Shown here in pieces: positions 1 to 8,335 of a DNA stretch of 64,000 bases. Below the pieces are notes generated by a model. The model was not told where the DNA came from. It searched no databases and saw only the letters and a list, made by a program, of their open reading frames with translations. A program made the translations under genes and the position numbers. Location: assembly GCF_013282725.1 (NCBI RefSeq), contig NZ_CP054043.1, positions 1,860,001 through 1,924,000 of the forward strand, read 5' to 3'. This stretch comes from Yersinia mollaretii ATCC 43969 (GTDB lineage Bacteria; Pseudomonadota; Gammaproteobacteria; Enterobacterales; Enterobacteriaceae). How positions within the stretch are numbered: position 1 is the first letter of the stretch; every line of letters begins with the position of its first letter.

Positions 1-10
1 ATGAAAATTA

Positions 11-36
11 AGTCACCGCAAGGTGGCTTTTTTTTT
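11..36 (+). terminator. Rho-independent terminator at the window edge
   Basis: A 7-bp stem (AGTCACC at 11-17 with GGTGGCT at 22-28, one G-T pair) with a GCAA loop is followed by a run of nine T. It probably ends a transcription unit lying to the left of the window. The expected tRNA target of the integrase could be there, but it is not visible. Confidence 0.7.
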
Positions 37-161
37 GCCTGTCGTTCAGTCAAGTCCATTATCTTCCGTAAAAATCCATATAAAACAGTATCTAACCTTC
101 TGGTGATTTTTGCCACTTCTCCATTCTGGTATTTTTACGTCCACTGACAGCCAATACTCCT

Positions 162-208
162 GGGGGTCAAATTGGGGGTCAGCTCGGTGTGGAAAAGTCG
201 TGACCCCC
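162..208. repeat. GGGGGTCA repeats upstream of the integrase
   Basis: GGGGGTCA occurs as direct repeats at 162-169 and 174-181. It occurs inverted, as TGACCCCC, at 201-208 and again at 471-478, touching the integrase start codon. Clustered short repeats next to a P4-type integrase fit arm-type recombinase sites or an operator for self-control. This is inference from position and spacing. Confidence 0.5.
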
Positions 209-280
209 AAATATGCGCTAAATGCAGGTGATATCTGCTTTCGCGAAGTTATTAGCAGAGTTAGGTTGTAGTATCGGGGG

Positions 281-328
281 TTATCGCTGCACAAAGGACA
301 TTTTGGGGTGTCCTTTGTGCAGCGATAA
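281..328. repeat. Perfect 20-bp inverted repeat, 8-nt loop
   Basis: TTATCGCTGCACAAAGGACA at 281-300 is repeated exactly in inverse orientation at 309-328, separated by eight bases (TTTTGGGG). The arms are far longer than a usual terminator stem and no T-run follows on either strand. It lies between the repeats at 162-208 and the integrase gene, so an attachment, recombination or regulatory role is possible. Confidence 0.85.
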
Positions 329-479
329 TTTGGCATTGGTGTTTACTGTAAAGTTACTGATTAACATCATAATATTGTGGGTGTTTTTGTTTAATCTCTC
401 TCCTTATCATCCGTTGACAGCTATAACGCTCCAATAGCATAGTGAGCGCCTTCTGGGATCTATATGGATGTGACCCCCT

Positions 480-1721
480 ATGGCGCTGACCGATATGGCA
501 ATTCGAAATGCCAAACCCCGTACCAAAGCTTATAAACTCACCGATGCTCAAGGACTCTATCTACAGATACAGCCCGGAGGTGGCAAGCTCTGGTATCTTA
601 AATTTCGTGTTGATGGAAAAGAAAGTCGCATTGCTTTTGGTGGCTATCCTGCGGTTAGTTTAGGGCAGGCTCGTGCTGAGCGAGATAAAGCGAAAGCGCT
701 TATTGCACAAGGGATCAGCCCAACAAATAGGCGCGAACAAGAAAAAGAAATTATACAAAACACGCATACCTTTGAGTTGGTTGCCCGCGACTGGCATGCC
801 AGTAACAAAAAATGGTCTGTGCAACACTCTGAGCGTGTGCTGCGTTACTTCGAAATGTATTTGTTTCCGGCTATTGGTAAGCGAAATATCGATGAGCTGA
901 AAATCCGCGACCTGCTTACTCCCTTAAGAGTGGTTGAGCAAACGGGAAAATTGGATGTGGCCGCACGGCTGCAACAACGAATTACCTGTGTGATGCGTTA
1001 CGCGGTACAGAACGGTTTAATCGAATATAACCCCGCACAAGACCTTGCTGGCGCTTTAGTCACCCGCAAGGCAACTCATCGTGCGGCTCTCCCTCTAGAA
1101 CGCCTCCCAGAGCTTTTACTGCGCATGGATGACTACTGTGGCAGACCATTGACTCGCATGGCGGTAAGGCTTTGTCTGCTGGTATTTATTCGCTCAAGTG
1201 AACTACGGTTTGCCAGATGGGATGAAATTGATTTGGATAGAGCCTTATGGACACTGCCGGCAGAGAGGGAAGTGATTGATAAGGTCAGGTATTCGCACCG
1301 AGGCTCGAAAATGAAAACCCCTCATCTGGTGCCATTATCCGGGCAAGCGATTACTGTGCTTGAGCAGATTAAAGCATTAACCCAAGATGATAATCTGGTT
1401 TTTCCAGGTGATCATCATCCCAACCGCCCGATGAGTGAAAATACGATTAATAATGCGTTACGCCGCATGGGATACGATACCAAAACAGAAATCTGTGGTC
1501 ATGGTTTCAGAACAATGGCCTGTAGTGCTTTGGTTGAATCAGGTATGTGGTCGCGTGATGCAGTAGAACGGCAGATGAGCCATCAGGAACGCAACAATGT
1601 TCGTGCGGCCTATATTCATAAAGCCGAACATATGGATGAAAGAAGGCTCATGGTGCAATGGTGGGCTGATTATTTAGATAAGTGTCGGGATGGGTATGTG
1701 GTGCCTTATGGGTTTAAATAA
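480..1721 (+). CDS. P4-type tyrosine integrase
   Basis: Site-specific tyrosine recombinase of the phage P4 family, which inserts and excises genomic islands at tRNA 3' ends. Residues 1-90 match the N-terminal DUF4102 DNA-binding domain (MALTDMAIRNAKP start, GLYLQI, GGYP). The catalytic set is visible as Arg238, His341 and Arg344 in CGHGFR, His368 in MSHQER, and nucleophile Tyr378 in RAAY. At 413 residues it is full length for the family, so it may be active. The ATG fits the family N-terminus although the ribosome site is weak. The region upstream carries the repeats at 162-208 and 281-328. It heads the island that appears to end near 6854. Confidence 0.95.
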   Translation: MALTDMAIRNAKPRTKAYKLTDAQGLYLQIQPGGGKLWYLKFRVDGKESRIAFGGYPAVSLGQARAERDKAKALIAQGISPTNRREQEKEIIQNTHTFELVARDWHASNKKWSVQHSERVLRYFEMYLFPAIGKRNIDELKIRDLLTPLRVVEQTGKLDVAARLQQRITCVMRYAVQNGLIEYNPAQDLAGALVTRKATHRAALPLERLPELLLRMDDYCGRPLTRMAVRLCLLVFIRSSELRFARWDEIDLDRALWTLPAEREVIDKVRYSHRGSKMKTPHLVPLSGQAITVLEQIKALTQDDNLVFPGDHHPNRPMSENTINNALRRMGYDTKTEICGHGFRTMACSALVESGMWSRDAVERQMSHQERNNVRAAYIHKAEHMDERRLMVQWWADYLDKCRDGYVVPYGFK

Positions 1722-1802
1722 TAACATTACTTAATCTTATGACATTAATTGGTTGTGGCAGTACCATTTTAATTAATTATTATGATTAATACGGAGACTA
1801 AT

Positions 1803-3032
1803 ATGGGAAAAGTAAATGAGTTTGGGTCTATTGCAAATAACTTAAAAAAATATTTTTATTATGTATTAAAATTATCACCTTTGTGTGTTGTTTTTTCTGT
1901 TCTAGTTGTTTGGGGGTATTTAGGGCATTTTTCACGTCTAGACTTGTTAATGGGTTCTGTAGGTAATAATACGACTCTTCTTTCAATATTTTTTTCGTTT
2001 GTCTTTGTGTCGGTGTTTATTTCAATTATAATTATGCTCCCAAGCATTAACTTGATGTCACTTTCTTATTTTACTCATGAAAGCTATATAACTAGCACAA
2101 AAAGAATGCCACTAATCACATTGTTAACATCAATGTCAATGTTGGGTTTTATCTTTATTTTCTCTTCCGATTCATTCTCTTCTTTTTTAAGTAGACATAG
2201 TTATATAGACAGTGTTGTATCTTATATAGGAGAGCCGTTTCGCTCGTTGCTTTTGTCTTTCTTTGTTTCTGTGGTTATTACCTGTATTAGGTTGAAAGTA
2301 AAGAATAGCCATAATAACATACACACTGGTTTTATTAAAGTCGTAAAAGTAACAGGTTCCATTATTATTACCTCGTTTATATGTTTTGTTTCATCTCTCT
2401 CGATAATTATGTCTATATCTATTGTTATTATGAGTATTGATGGTCATACCCTTTCTTCTTTCATATATGCCTTTTTATTTCTATCTTTTTATTCATTACT
2501 TTCATTGTTTCCCGCTATGGTTTTTTATTCAAGAAATTACTCAACAAGTAGTAAGGGTCTTCTTGATGCTAAAAAATTAAAAGAATTTGTTTTTTCTGTT
2601 ATGGTCTCACTGTTTTTTATTGTTTTAATTTGGCCTAATGGGTTTCTATTTATGGGTTCTAATGTTTTCAGTGCGATAGGGGTACTAGATAAAAGAGTCC
2701 ATTATTATAATGTGACATCTGATAAGTATTATAAGGAGCTTTTTCCTCAATCAATATGGGATACCCGCTCTCTGAGTGGAAAGGAAGATTTTTTTATTAA
2801 GGCTGTTAATATGTTTTCACTTAATGGGGTAAATCTTATTTGCCCTACATATGTGGAAAATCTCAGAAAAAAAACATTAGTTTCAAGCTTTGATGAGTTC
2901 CCTCCAAAGCAGGATAAGTATCTTGTTGAGCATTTCAAATCTATGACTAAAGGTTGTGTAGTTCTCGGTAATGATGAATTCAAACAGTGGGATACAATTA
3001 TGGATGCAAATGGTGATTTTAAAAGTAAATAA
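1803..3032 (+). CDS. Unknown A+T-rich multi-pass membrane protein
   Basis: I do not recognise this protein. The first 300 residues contain about seven or eight hydrophobic segments typical of inner-membrane helices. The last 110-130 residues are hydrophilic, with several Cys and Lys. An in-frame ATG exists at 1782, but the ATG at 1803 is preceded by GGAG at good spacing, so I use 1803 (409 residues). The gene is much richer in A+T than the integrase before it, a usual sign of recent transfer. It is cargo of the integrase-bearing island. No enzymatic motif is visible; a role in defence or surface modification would be a guess. Confidence 0.7.
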   Translation: MGKVNEFGSIANNLKKYFYYVLKLSPLCVVFSVLVVWGYLGHFSRLDLLMGSVGNNTTLLSIFFSFVFVSVFISIIIMLPSINLMSLSYFTHESYITSTKRMPLITLLTSMSMLGFIFIFSSDSFSSFLSRHSYIDSVVSYIGEPFRSLLLSFFVSVVITCIRLKVKNSHNNIHTGFIKVVKVTGSIIITSFICFVSSLSIIMSISIVIMSIDGHTLSSFIYAFLFLSFYSLLSLFPAMVFYSRNYSTSSKGLLDAKKLKEFVFSVMVSLFFIVLIWPNGFLFMGSNVFSAIGVLDKRVHYYNVTSDKYYKELFPQSIWDTRSLSGKEDFFIKAVNMFSLNGVNLICPTYVENLRKKTLVSSFDEFPPKQDKYLVEHFKSMTKGCVVLGNDEFKQWDTIMDANGDFKSK

Positions 3033-3045
3033 TGCAGTGAGCCAG

Positions 3046-3432
3046 TTATAGTACCGGCTGATCCAAGCCCTTACACAAAAGGTAATCACTGCTCCCCCGA
3101 GAACAGGTCGCTAGCAGGACCTCAACTTTTTGCATCATGTCCGGCGAGCAGCAGAATCCCGTTTTTTCTCTGGCGGGAGCTGTTGGGGTTAAACCGATTA
3201 AGCGGGAAATCTCTCTGGCCGCCTGAATAATTCCGCATTGCCGTACACGGCTGACCAAATCCTCGTTGGCGGTGGTACTAAAAAAAGGGGGGACTACATG
3301 TCTGTTTGATTTTGCTACGTTGAATACGGGCTGAGTAAAAAATCCTATAAGGCACGTATCTTGCGCACCTTGTTTTTTAATATATTGTTTTAAAATGGGA
3401 ATTATTCTTCCAGATATTAAAAATGCCATCAT
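3046..3432 (-). CDS. Small hypothetical protein, possibly a phage-related remnant
   Basis: Open frame of 128 codons converging on the membrane protein gene. It has no clear ribosome site, no membrane segment and no recognised domain. Short patches such as FNVAKSNRH, SRVRQCG and EKTGFCCSP loosely recall the small Ash-like proteins found beside P4 integrases, but this is memory of style, not an alignment. It may be a decayed or non-coding frame. Confidence 0.3.
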   Translation of the reverse strand: MMAFLISGRIIPILKQYIKKQGAQDTCLIGFFTQPVFNVAKSNRHVVPPFFSTTANEDLVSRVRQCGIIQAAREISRLIGLTPTAPAREKTGFCCSPDMMQKVEVLLATCSRGSSDYLLCKGLDQPVL

Positions 3433-3665
3433 TATTAATGGTGGGAATCAAAGGGTGGATATACCAGCGGGATAATTTGTATGGTTCAGGTGCTGATGGA
3501 TTGCTCATTTAAGAGAGATTATCCGTTATTTAATGCAAAAATTTTAACTGCGAGCTTGGTTCCAGTAATCAAGGGTTTTACACTGTGTCATCTTTAAAAA
3601 GCAGCAACCAAAAATTCATCCCCTAAGAAAGTAGGGTCCTTACTGTTATACCTAAGGCAGGAGCC

Positions 3666-4136
3666 ATGACTAGTCGCCCGCAGATGATTATTAATGTTCT
3701 TCAGGCTAATCCTGATGAACAATTCACCGCTCGTCAGCTTGCTCAAAAGATCATAGATCACTATGGTGCAGAGCTTGCAGACAAGCGCCAAAACCCTCGT
3801 TTTGCCAGCGATGAAGATTTCTTGAGTCAAATAGCAGCTGAAGTCGGTGGGAGCAGAACTGTTCAGGCTAAAGCAATGTGTCTTCAGGTTATGACGCGTG
3901 ACAAGCCTCGGCCTAGACTATTCTACTGGGGTAAGGAAATTGATGATGGTTTGCAACAAGAGTCATCTTTTGATATTGCACCGACTCCATCTGCTGAGAC
4001 TGTAAGTTTTTCTGAGCATGCCCTTTACCCACTTTTGATTGATTACCTTTCTGAGGAAGAGGAATTGCTTTGCCGTCGTATCGATGAAAAGCGTTCAAGC
4101 AATAATAAAGGCCTTGGAGCAAACCACTGGCTTTAA
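3666..4136 (+). pseudogene. Truncated COG2958-like protein (N-terminal part)
   Basis: The N-terminal 150 residues (MTSRPQMIINVLQANP, ARQLAQKI, TRDKPRPRLFYW, RIDEKRSSN) match my memory of a widespread uncharacterised family of about 290-300 residues, COG2958. That family has a winged-helix N-terminus and a predicted nuclease-like C-terminal half, and is often found beside restriction systems. Here the frame stops right after NHWL, where family members continue for about 150 residues. From about 4133 the DNA is homologous to hsdR on the opposite strand, so the C-terminal half was lost in a rearrangement. Family assignment from memory; truncation is clear. Confidence 0.65.
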
Positions 4137-5295
4137 TGTCGCGAGAAAAGTCTTCACGAGAATCGATAAGATGTACCGTTAATCCTCGGGCGGTAAATTC
4201 ATGATGTGCCTGTTGTAATAAATCCAGCCGATCGATAATAAAATAGAATTTGGGGATCACCTGTTTTTGTTGAAAATAATTCGTCAAGAAACTCACATTG
4301 TAATAGGCCAGTGCCGTTTTGCCGCTACCTTGAGTATGCCAAATGATCCCTTTTTTGATTCCTGCATCTAGTTTACGTGCTATTGCCTTTGTAGCAAACA
4401 ACTGTGGGTAGCGCATGATGTGTTTTTCAAGCCCTAGAGACTCTGTAACATAAACCAGTGCATAACGCAGAATAAATGCCAAGCGGCCACGGCTCAGGAG
4501 TGAGGTACAAATACGATTAGTTGGTCGATTATGATCTTTGTTGGTCTGGAACTCAGGGCTGTTGCGAATCACTTCGAGGTTATTGTCTTTCAAAACAACC
4601 CGTTCAGTTTCTTCAGACAACGGATTTAACATTGCTGTCAGATCAAAAATCTCCTCTTCACGGAAATAGTTGAACATGGGCTTATGGTATGAACTGCTGG
4701 CGTAGAACGCTCCCTGAATCGGTTCCAGATCACTGTCGTCATACTCCATGTTGTTGGAGAAAATCATAAACTGGGTGATGTTGGCAAAACGCCTAAATTT
4801 CAGGTTTTGAAAACGTTCATTGATGCGATTTCGTTCATCAATAATGCCTTCCCGGTTATTTGGCTTTTTAACTTCGATGAAGACCAATGGCATGCCATTA
4901 ATTAGCAAAGTGATATCAGGACGGAATTCTTCATCGCCATTGACACAAGTTAGCTCGGTAACAACATGGAAGCTATTATTATTGAAATTCTCAAAATCGA
5001 TAAGTTTTATATTAGAACGGTCAGTGAGCTTTTCGAAAAATGCGCGTCCTAAATCTTCATTATCAAGTAAGAGTGTTATCTCTTTCAGAAAACGCTCGAC
5101 ATCATCTGGGGTTGTACTGGGATTGATCTTGGCAATAGCGGCTTTAAAGATTTCAGGGAAAATATTAGTTCCTTTGTCCCAATTTTGTCCTTTGAGTGAT
5201 AGATAGGTATAACCCAATCTAATGAGGTGAAGAATCGTTGGAATCTTTACACGAGTATCTTCAGTAAATTTCCCTATTTTGTTAGTAGCTATCAT
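3913..5295 (-). pseudogene. hsdR: Truncated type I restriction subunit HsdR, fused antisense to the neighbouring gene
   Basis: Residues 1 to about 387 are the N-terminal part of HsdR, the cleavage and translocation subunit of type I restriction systems. The PD-(D/E)xK nuclease centre is visible as RPDITLLING then EVKKP. The helicase P-loop follows as HTQGSGKT, and then FIIDRLDLL. HsdR is normally about 1000 residues. Homology ends at DFSRDIK near 4134, and the remaining 73 codons of the open frame (to 3913) are simply the reverse complement of the COG2958-like gene. The rest of the helicase is missing and no hsdM or hsdS is present, so restriction cannot work. Its start codon overlaps the stop of the upstream regulator remnant (ATGA). 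Confidence 0.9.
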
Positions 5296-5497
5296 TCCTC
5301 AGGTGTCCTCTCAAGCAATTTGCTTATGTCGTATTGGAAGAGAGCACAAAGTTTGTCTACCGCCTCCCAATCAACCTTCTGAACAGTTTCTTTGTATATC
5401 AGCGTTATTGCATTGCGGCTGATGCTAGTTTCTTTAACTACATTAGCGATGTGTATTTATGCTTACCCATTAGTCGGGCGAGATAGCCACGGATCAT
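5292..5497 (-). pseudogene. Frameshifted XRE-family regulator upstream of hsdR
   Basis: This is a small Cro/C1-type helix-turn-helix protein broken by a one-base deletion. It begins MIRGYLARLMGKHKY at 5497. The remainder, IANVVKETSISRNAITL then DKLCALFQYDISKLLE, continues in the neighbouring frame and ends in TGA at 5294-5292. The 206-nt span is one base short of 68 codons plus stop. The stop overlaps the hsdR ATG, so the two formed an operon in which the regulator probably controlled restriction timing. The break is near 5450. Confidence 0.75.
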
Positions 5498-5914
5498 TAT
5501 TGTCCTGCTATGCAAACGTGTTAATGGCTATCAGAACACTATACGGCTTTTTAGGCTTACCGAACATTTTTTCAGGTCAACTCAAAAATTTCGTGATTAG
5601 GTGAGTTTTTTAGTTCTCAAGGTAATAGTTAGCGTTCGTAACCTTGTGCCTAATGACTTGGTTTGCCAGCAATGAAGGCCATATTCAGGTGTTCAATGTT
5701 ATTTCTCGCGCCATTGAGGATACTGTGCTGAGCCAGATAGAAAAGTAGATTCAGAAAGTTGATGAATCTCCAATATCTGAGTAATGGCATATTGCTTTAT
5801 TGGGTATTTCCAGAAGGAGAATGACTGTAATTTTAATTGCTAACTCCGCTTGGTGTTTTTAACTCTTTTATGTGTTTTAATGTTTACTGTGAAAGCCATC
5901 AGGAGAACTGTGTC
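5498..5914. other. Intergenic region with gene debris
   Basis: No intact gene is visible. The left part is the upstream region of the broken hsdR-linked regulator. A 30-codon frame beginning MTWFASNEGHIQVFNV and ending at a stop near 5747 on the plus strand may be the tail of a lost gene; I do not recognise it. The last 20 bases hold the ribosome site (AGGAG) of the regulator at 5915. Confidence 0.4.
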
Positions 5915-6709
5915 ATGGTACAGAACAATATCAAGCAACTTCGCATACAGTTATCAATTACACAACGTGAACTAGCTGCAGCTGTGGGCACTAGCCAGCA
6001 ACAAATTCAGCGTATCGAAACAGGGAAGGTTGCAGCAAGACTGGAAGTTGCGCAGGCGATCTGTTCAGTGTTAAAGAAACCTCTGAATGTTGTATTTCCC
6101 AATGGCGACCACATGCTGAGAAGGCTAAGTGATAAGCGAAGTAGCTGCGATGATGATCTTGGGGAAATGGCTAAGAATGGAATCGAAATGGATGGGTGTG
6201 CTTGGTCAGTAAAACTTTGGTTAAGAGGCCATCAGGACTACCTGTTACTCCCTATTTCACCAGCCGATCAAAGACGCTTTTATGCGTATTTTCAGGAAAA
6301 AGCTTCCCCAGATATTGAGCACTTCTTTGTCTTTGATTCAGATGAACACCGATATGCACTTAACTCACGTGAGGTTGCATTTCATCAATTCTTGTTTGAA
6401 CCACTAGGACGCGTTTTTGTTGGCGAGAATCATAAGGAAGATGATGGTTTTACTGTCCATATTATACTTGAGAATGGTGGCCCAGCCATAGAACTGTGTT
6501 GTGAATCAGATGAACTGGAAGATGAAGAGTTCGGGGATATTGGTCAGTTAAATGGCTTTTTCGATATGCTTGAATCTGATCCAGAGACCACCGAACGCTA
6601 CATGATAACGGACATGGATGGCGAGGATGCTTTTATTCGCATAGGCTCCATTGCGATGGTTCGAATCGCTCTCAATGTATTAGAGCCTGTCGAGGATGAT
6701 GATCAGTGA
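5915..6709 (+). CDS. HipB-like XRE regulator with a long acidic C-terminal domain
   Basis: Predicted DNA-binding protein of 264 residues. Residues 3-60 form a Cro/C1-type helix-turn-helix (IKQLRIQLSITQRELAAAVG then SQQQIQRIETGKV), closest in style to HipB. The remaining 200 residues contain no recognised domain and are unusually acidic (DELEDEEFGD, DMDGEDAF, EPVEDDDQ at the end). An in-frame ATG at 5837 is possible, but the ATG at 5915 has AGGAG at proper distance and starts at the helix-turn-helix. No toxin gene adjoins it, so it is either a stand-alone regulator or an orphan antitoxin of the island. It is the last intact gene before the probable island end. Confidence 0.75.
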   Translation: MVQNNIKQLRIQLSITQRELAAAVGTSQQQIQRIETGKVAARLEVAQAICSVLKKPLNVVFPNGDHMLRRLSDKRSSCDDDLGEMAKNGIEMDGCAWSVKLWLRGHQDYLLLPISPADQRRFYAYFQEKASPDIEHFFVFDSDEHRYALNSREVAFHQFLFEPLGRVFVGENHKEDDGFTVHIILENGGPAIELCCESDELEDEEFGDIGQLNGFFDMLESDPETTERYMITDMDGEDAFIRIGSIAMVRIALNVLEPVEDDDQ

Positions 6710-6836
6710 CAGGATTGCTATCTTGTCCAAGTTTTACTCGCGCAGGTTCGATGCCGGAAATAAATGAATTTATGTGTTGGTATAAATTGATTTTAAAATT
6801 TTAATCAATACAAATCATATTGTTAACCATGAAGAA

Positions 6837-6854
6837 AGTCCGGCCTTCGCACCA
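6837..6854 (+). other. tRNA-Leu 3'-end-like sequence, probable attachment site
   Basis: AGTCCGGCCTTCGCACCA looks like the T-arm 3' strand, acceptor strand and CCA end of a tRNA. It resembles the 3' end of the leuX-type tRNA-Leu(CAA), AGTCCGGCCTTCGGCACCA, with one G missing. It also shares CCTTCGCACCA with the tRNA-Leu(CAG) genes of this window. No tRNA body precedes it. P4-type integrases duplicate tRNA 3' ends on insertion, so this is a candidate right-hand att site of the island. Confidence 0.55.
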
Positions 6855-6867
6855 TTAGCATGTAAAG

Positions 6868-6890
6868 AGACGTCTAAGGTCGTCTTTTTT
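6868..6890 (+). terminator. Hairpin with T-run after the tRNA-like end
   Basis: AGACG (6868-6872) and CGTCT (6881-6885) enclose an 8-nt loop, with T continuing to 6890. Its place just behind a tRNA-like 3' end is where a native tRNA terminator would sit. Confidence 0.55.
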
Positions 6891-7141
6891 ATGCCTACAA
6901 TCCAATCCCCGCAAGGCTTTTTCTCTCTTTTGAGTCAACCGACGTCAATCTGAGTTACCCCACTTCAAAACGCAAACAGTTACATTTGCTCCCCCAATTA
7001 AAAATTGAATAAATTTAATTAGTTACGGTGGTTCCTTCATCACTGTAGGAAGTGGCTGATTTATCCTTATAAAAAATGGGCTTACTCTCTTGCGCGAAAT
7101 GGCAGTGACCCATTTGGGTTATTATTTGATAGGGATTTGAA

Positions 7142-7876
7142 ATGAAAAGAAAATTATTACTGACAGCGATGTTGGCTGCCAGCTTTACTGCCAGTGCCGC
7201 AGAACATGCGCATTGGGGATATGAGGGACAGGAAGATCCGGCACATTGGGGCAAACTCTCGCCAGATTTCTCATTATGTGAAACCGGTAAAAATCAGTCT
7301 CCGGTCAATATTCAGGGCGCCCTGAAAACGCATCACGGGCAACTTGAGTTGGCCTTCCAGCCCGGTAAACAACAAATTGTGAATAATGGTCATACCATTC
7401 AGGTCAATGTCAGTGCGGGTAATACGCTGAAGTTGGATGACGATACCTTTACGTTGCAACAATTCCACTTCCACGCCCCAAGTGAAAATGAGATTGATGG
7501 CAAGCAGTTCCCGTTGGAAGCCCACTTTGTGTATAAAGATAAAGAGGGCGCGCTGGTCGTATTGGCGCTGATGTTCCAAGAAGGTAAAGCGGATGCTCAG
7601 TTGGCGAATGCTTGGCAGCAGATGCCCACTGCTGTTGATCAAATGGCGGTGTTGAATAAGCCGATTGACATTAAGGCATTGTTGCCAAAGCAGTTTAATT
7701 TTTACCGCTTCAGTGGCTCACTGACCACACCTCCTTGTTCTGAAGGGGTGAGCTGGTTGGTACTTGATCAACCGGTCAGTGCGTCCGCTGAACAAATCAC
7801 TCAATTTCGTTCTGCTGTTCACCACACCAATAATCGCCCCGTGCAGCCACTCAATGGTCGCGTCATCGTTGATTGA
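7142..7876 (+). CDS. cah: Periplasmic alpha-class carbonic anhydrase
   Basis: Interconverts CO2 and bicarbonate in the periplasm. Residues 1-19 are a Sec signal peptide cleaved after SASA. The three zinc-binding histidines of the alpha class are His109 and His111 in FHFHAPSE and His128 in EAHFV. Cys46 and Cys199 (in TTPPCSEGV) can form the conserved disulphide. The length of 244 is normal for bacterial Cah. The ATG follows AGGGA closely. It stands alone, between the probable island end and the regulators at 8 kb. Confidence 0.95.
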   Translation: MKRKLLLTAMLAASFTASAAEHAHWGYEGQEDPAHWGKLSPDFSLCETGKNQSPVNIQGALKTHHGQLELAFQPGKQQIVNNGHTIQVNVSAGNTLKLDDDTFTLQQFHFHAPSENEIDGKQFPLEAHFVYKDKEGALVVLALMFQEGKADAQLANAWQQMPTAVDQMAVLNKPIDIKALLPKQFNFYRFSGSLTTPPCSEGVSWLVLDQPVSASAEQITQFRSAVHHTNNRPVQPLNGRVIVD

Positions 7877-7982
7877 TAGGTGATTAGCGACTGCAATTAC
7901 GAATCCAGTGAAGGTATTAACTGTAACCCTAAGCTGAATTATTCCGCTTCCTTATCACCTAGGGAAGCGGAATCCATCCACT

Positions 7983-8231
7983 CTAATTCACTTTGTCGGG
8001 CAATATTTTTTGTGGCTTTTGGGGTTTTAGATAGCGGGAAGGCCAGATCTCTGCGGGATCAAGTCCCAGCACTTCTGCAATCAATTTTTCACCTTTCGGC
8101 CAGTGGCGTTGCAGCGCGTTGGCTAGTGTTGAAGAAGCCAGCCCAGCCTTTCTGGAAACCGCCGACATGCTTGTGCCACGTTTTCTCAAGCCCGCCACAA
8201 TGTCTGCCGGATGCCAATCGTGCTTATCCAT
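7983..8231 (-). CDS. Ner/Nlp-family DNA-binding regulator
   Basis: Protein of 82 residues matching the Ner-like family (phage Mu Ner, E. coli Nlp/SfsB). Family members bind DNA through a helix-turn-helix. MSAVSRKAGLASSTLANAL forms the helix-turn-helix at about residues 22-40, followed by the family-typical GEKLIAEVLGLDPAEIWPSRY. GGAGAGG and AAAGGG precede the ATG. It is transcribed away from two tandem XRE genes, and the shared intergenic space carries an inverted repeat at 8266-8284, so it may regulate them or be regulated by them. Confidence 0.85.
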   Translation of the reverse strand: MDKHDWHPADIVAGLRKRGTSMSAVSRKAGLASSTLANALQRHWPKGEKLIAEVLGLDPAEIWPSRYLKPQKPQKILPDKVN

Positions 8232-8265
8232 ACCCTTTACCTCTCCATGTGATGTATTCGTTTGA

Positions 8266-8284
8266 TTATCCTATTTTGGGATAA
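8266..8284. promoter_or_regulatory. Inverted repeat, probable operator of the first XRE gene
   Basis: TTATCC (8266-8271) and GGATAA (8279-8284) are perfect arms around TATTTTG. Nearly the same element recurs before the second XRE gene (8596-8614), which supports a shared operator for these regulators. Confidence 0.55.
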
Positions 8285-8335
8285 AAAAGGAAATACCTGA
8301 TATTCGATTTTAGGATATTAATCAAGGTTACTCAG

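Larger units (their letters stand above)
6710..7141. other. Intergenic region at the island-core boundary
   Basis: It holds the tRNA-like 3' end (6837-6854) and a terminator (6868-6890). About 250 bases of A+T-rich leader to the carbonic anhydrase gene follow, with a ribosome site AGGGA before 7142. I see no further gene. Confidence 0.5.

Noticed and set aside
281..328. CRISPR or transposon end
   Set aside because: Only one palindrome without repeated spacers, target duplication or transposase; it does not fit either.
46..437. Two overlapping frames on opposite strands with nearly the same peptide text (YRCTKD...CPLCSDN)
   Set aside because: The shared text is the two arms of the 20-bp palindrome at 281-328 read on both strands; there is no ribosome site and no family match.
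3913..4133. C-terminal 73 residues of the 460-codon hsdR frame as a new HsdR domain
   Set aside because: They are the exact antisense of the COG2958-like gene and arise only because the frame happens to stay open across the junction.
7274..7642. 122-codon minus-strand frame inside the carbonic anhydrase gene
   Set aside because: Entirely antisense to a clear gene with signal peptide and zinc histidines; no ribosome site or homology.
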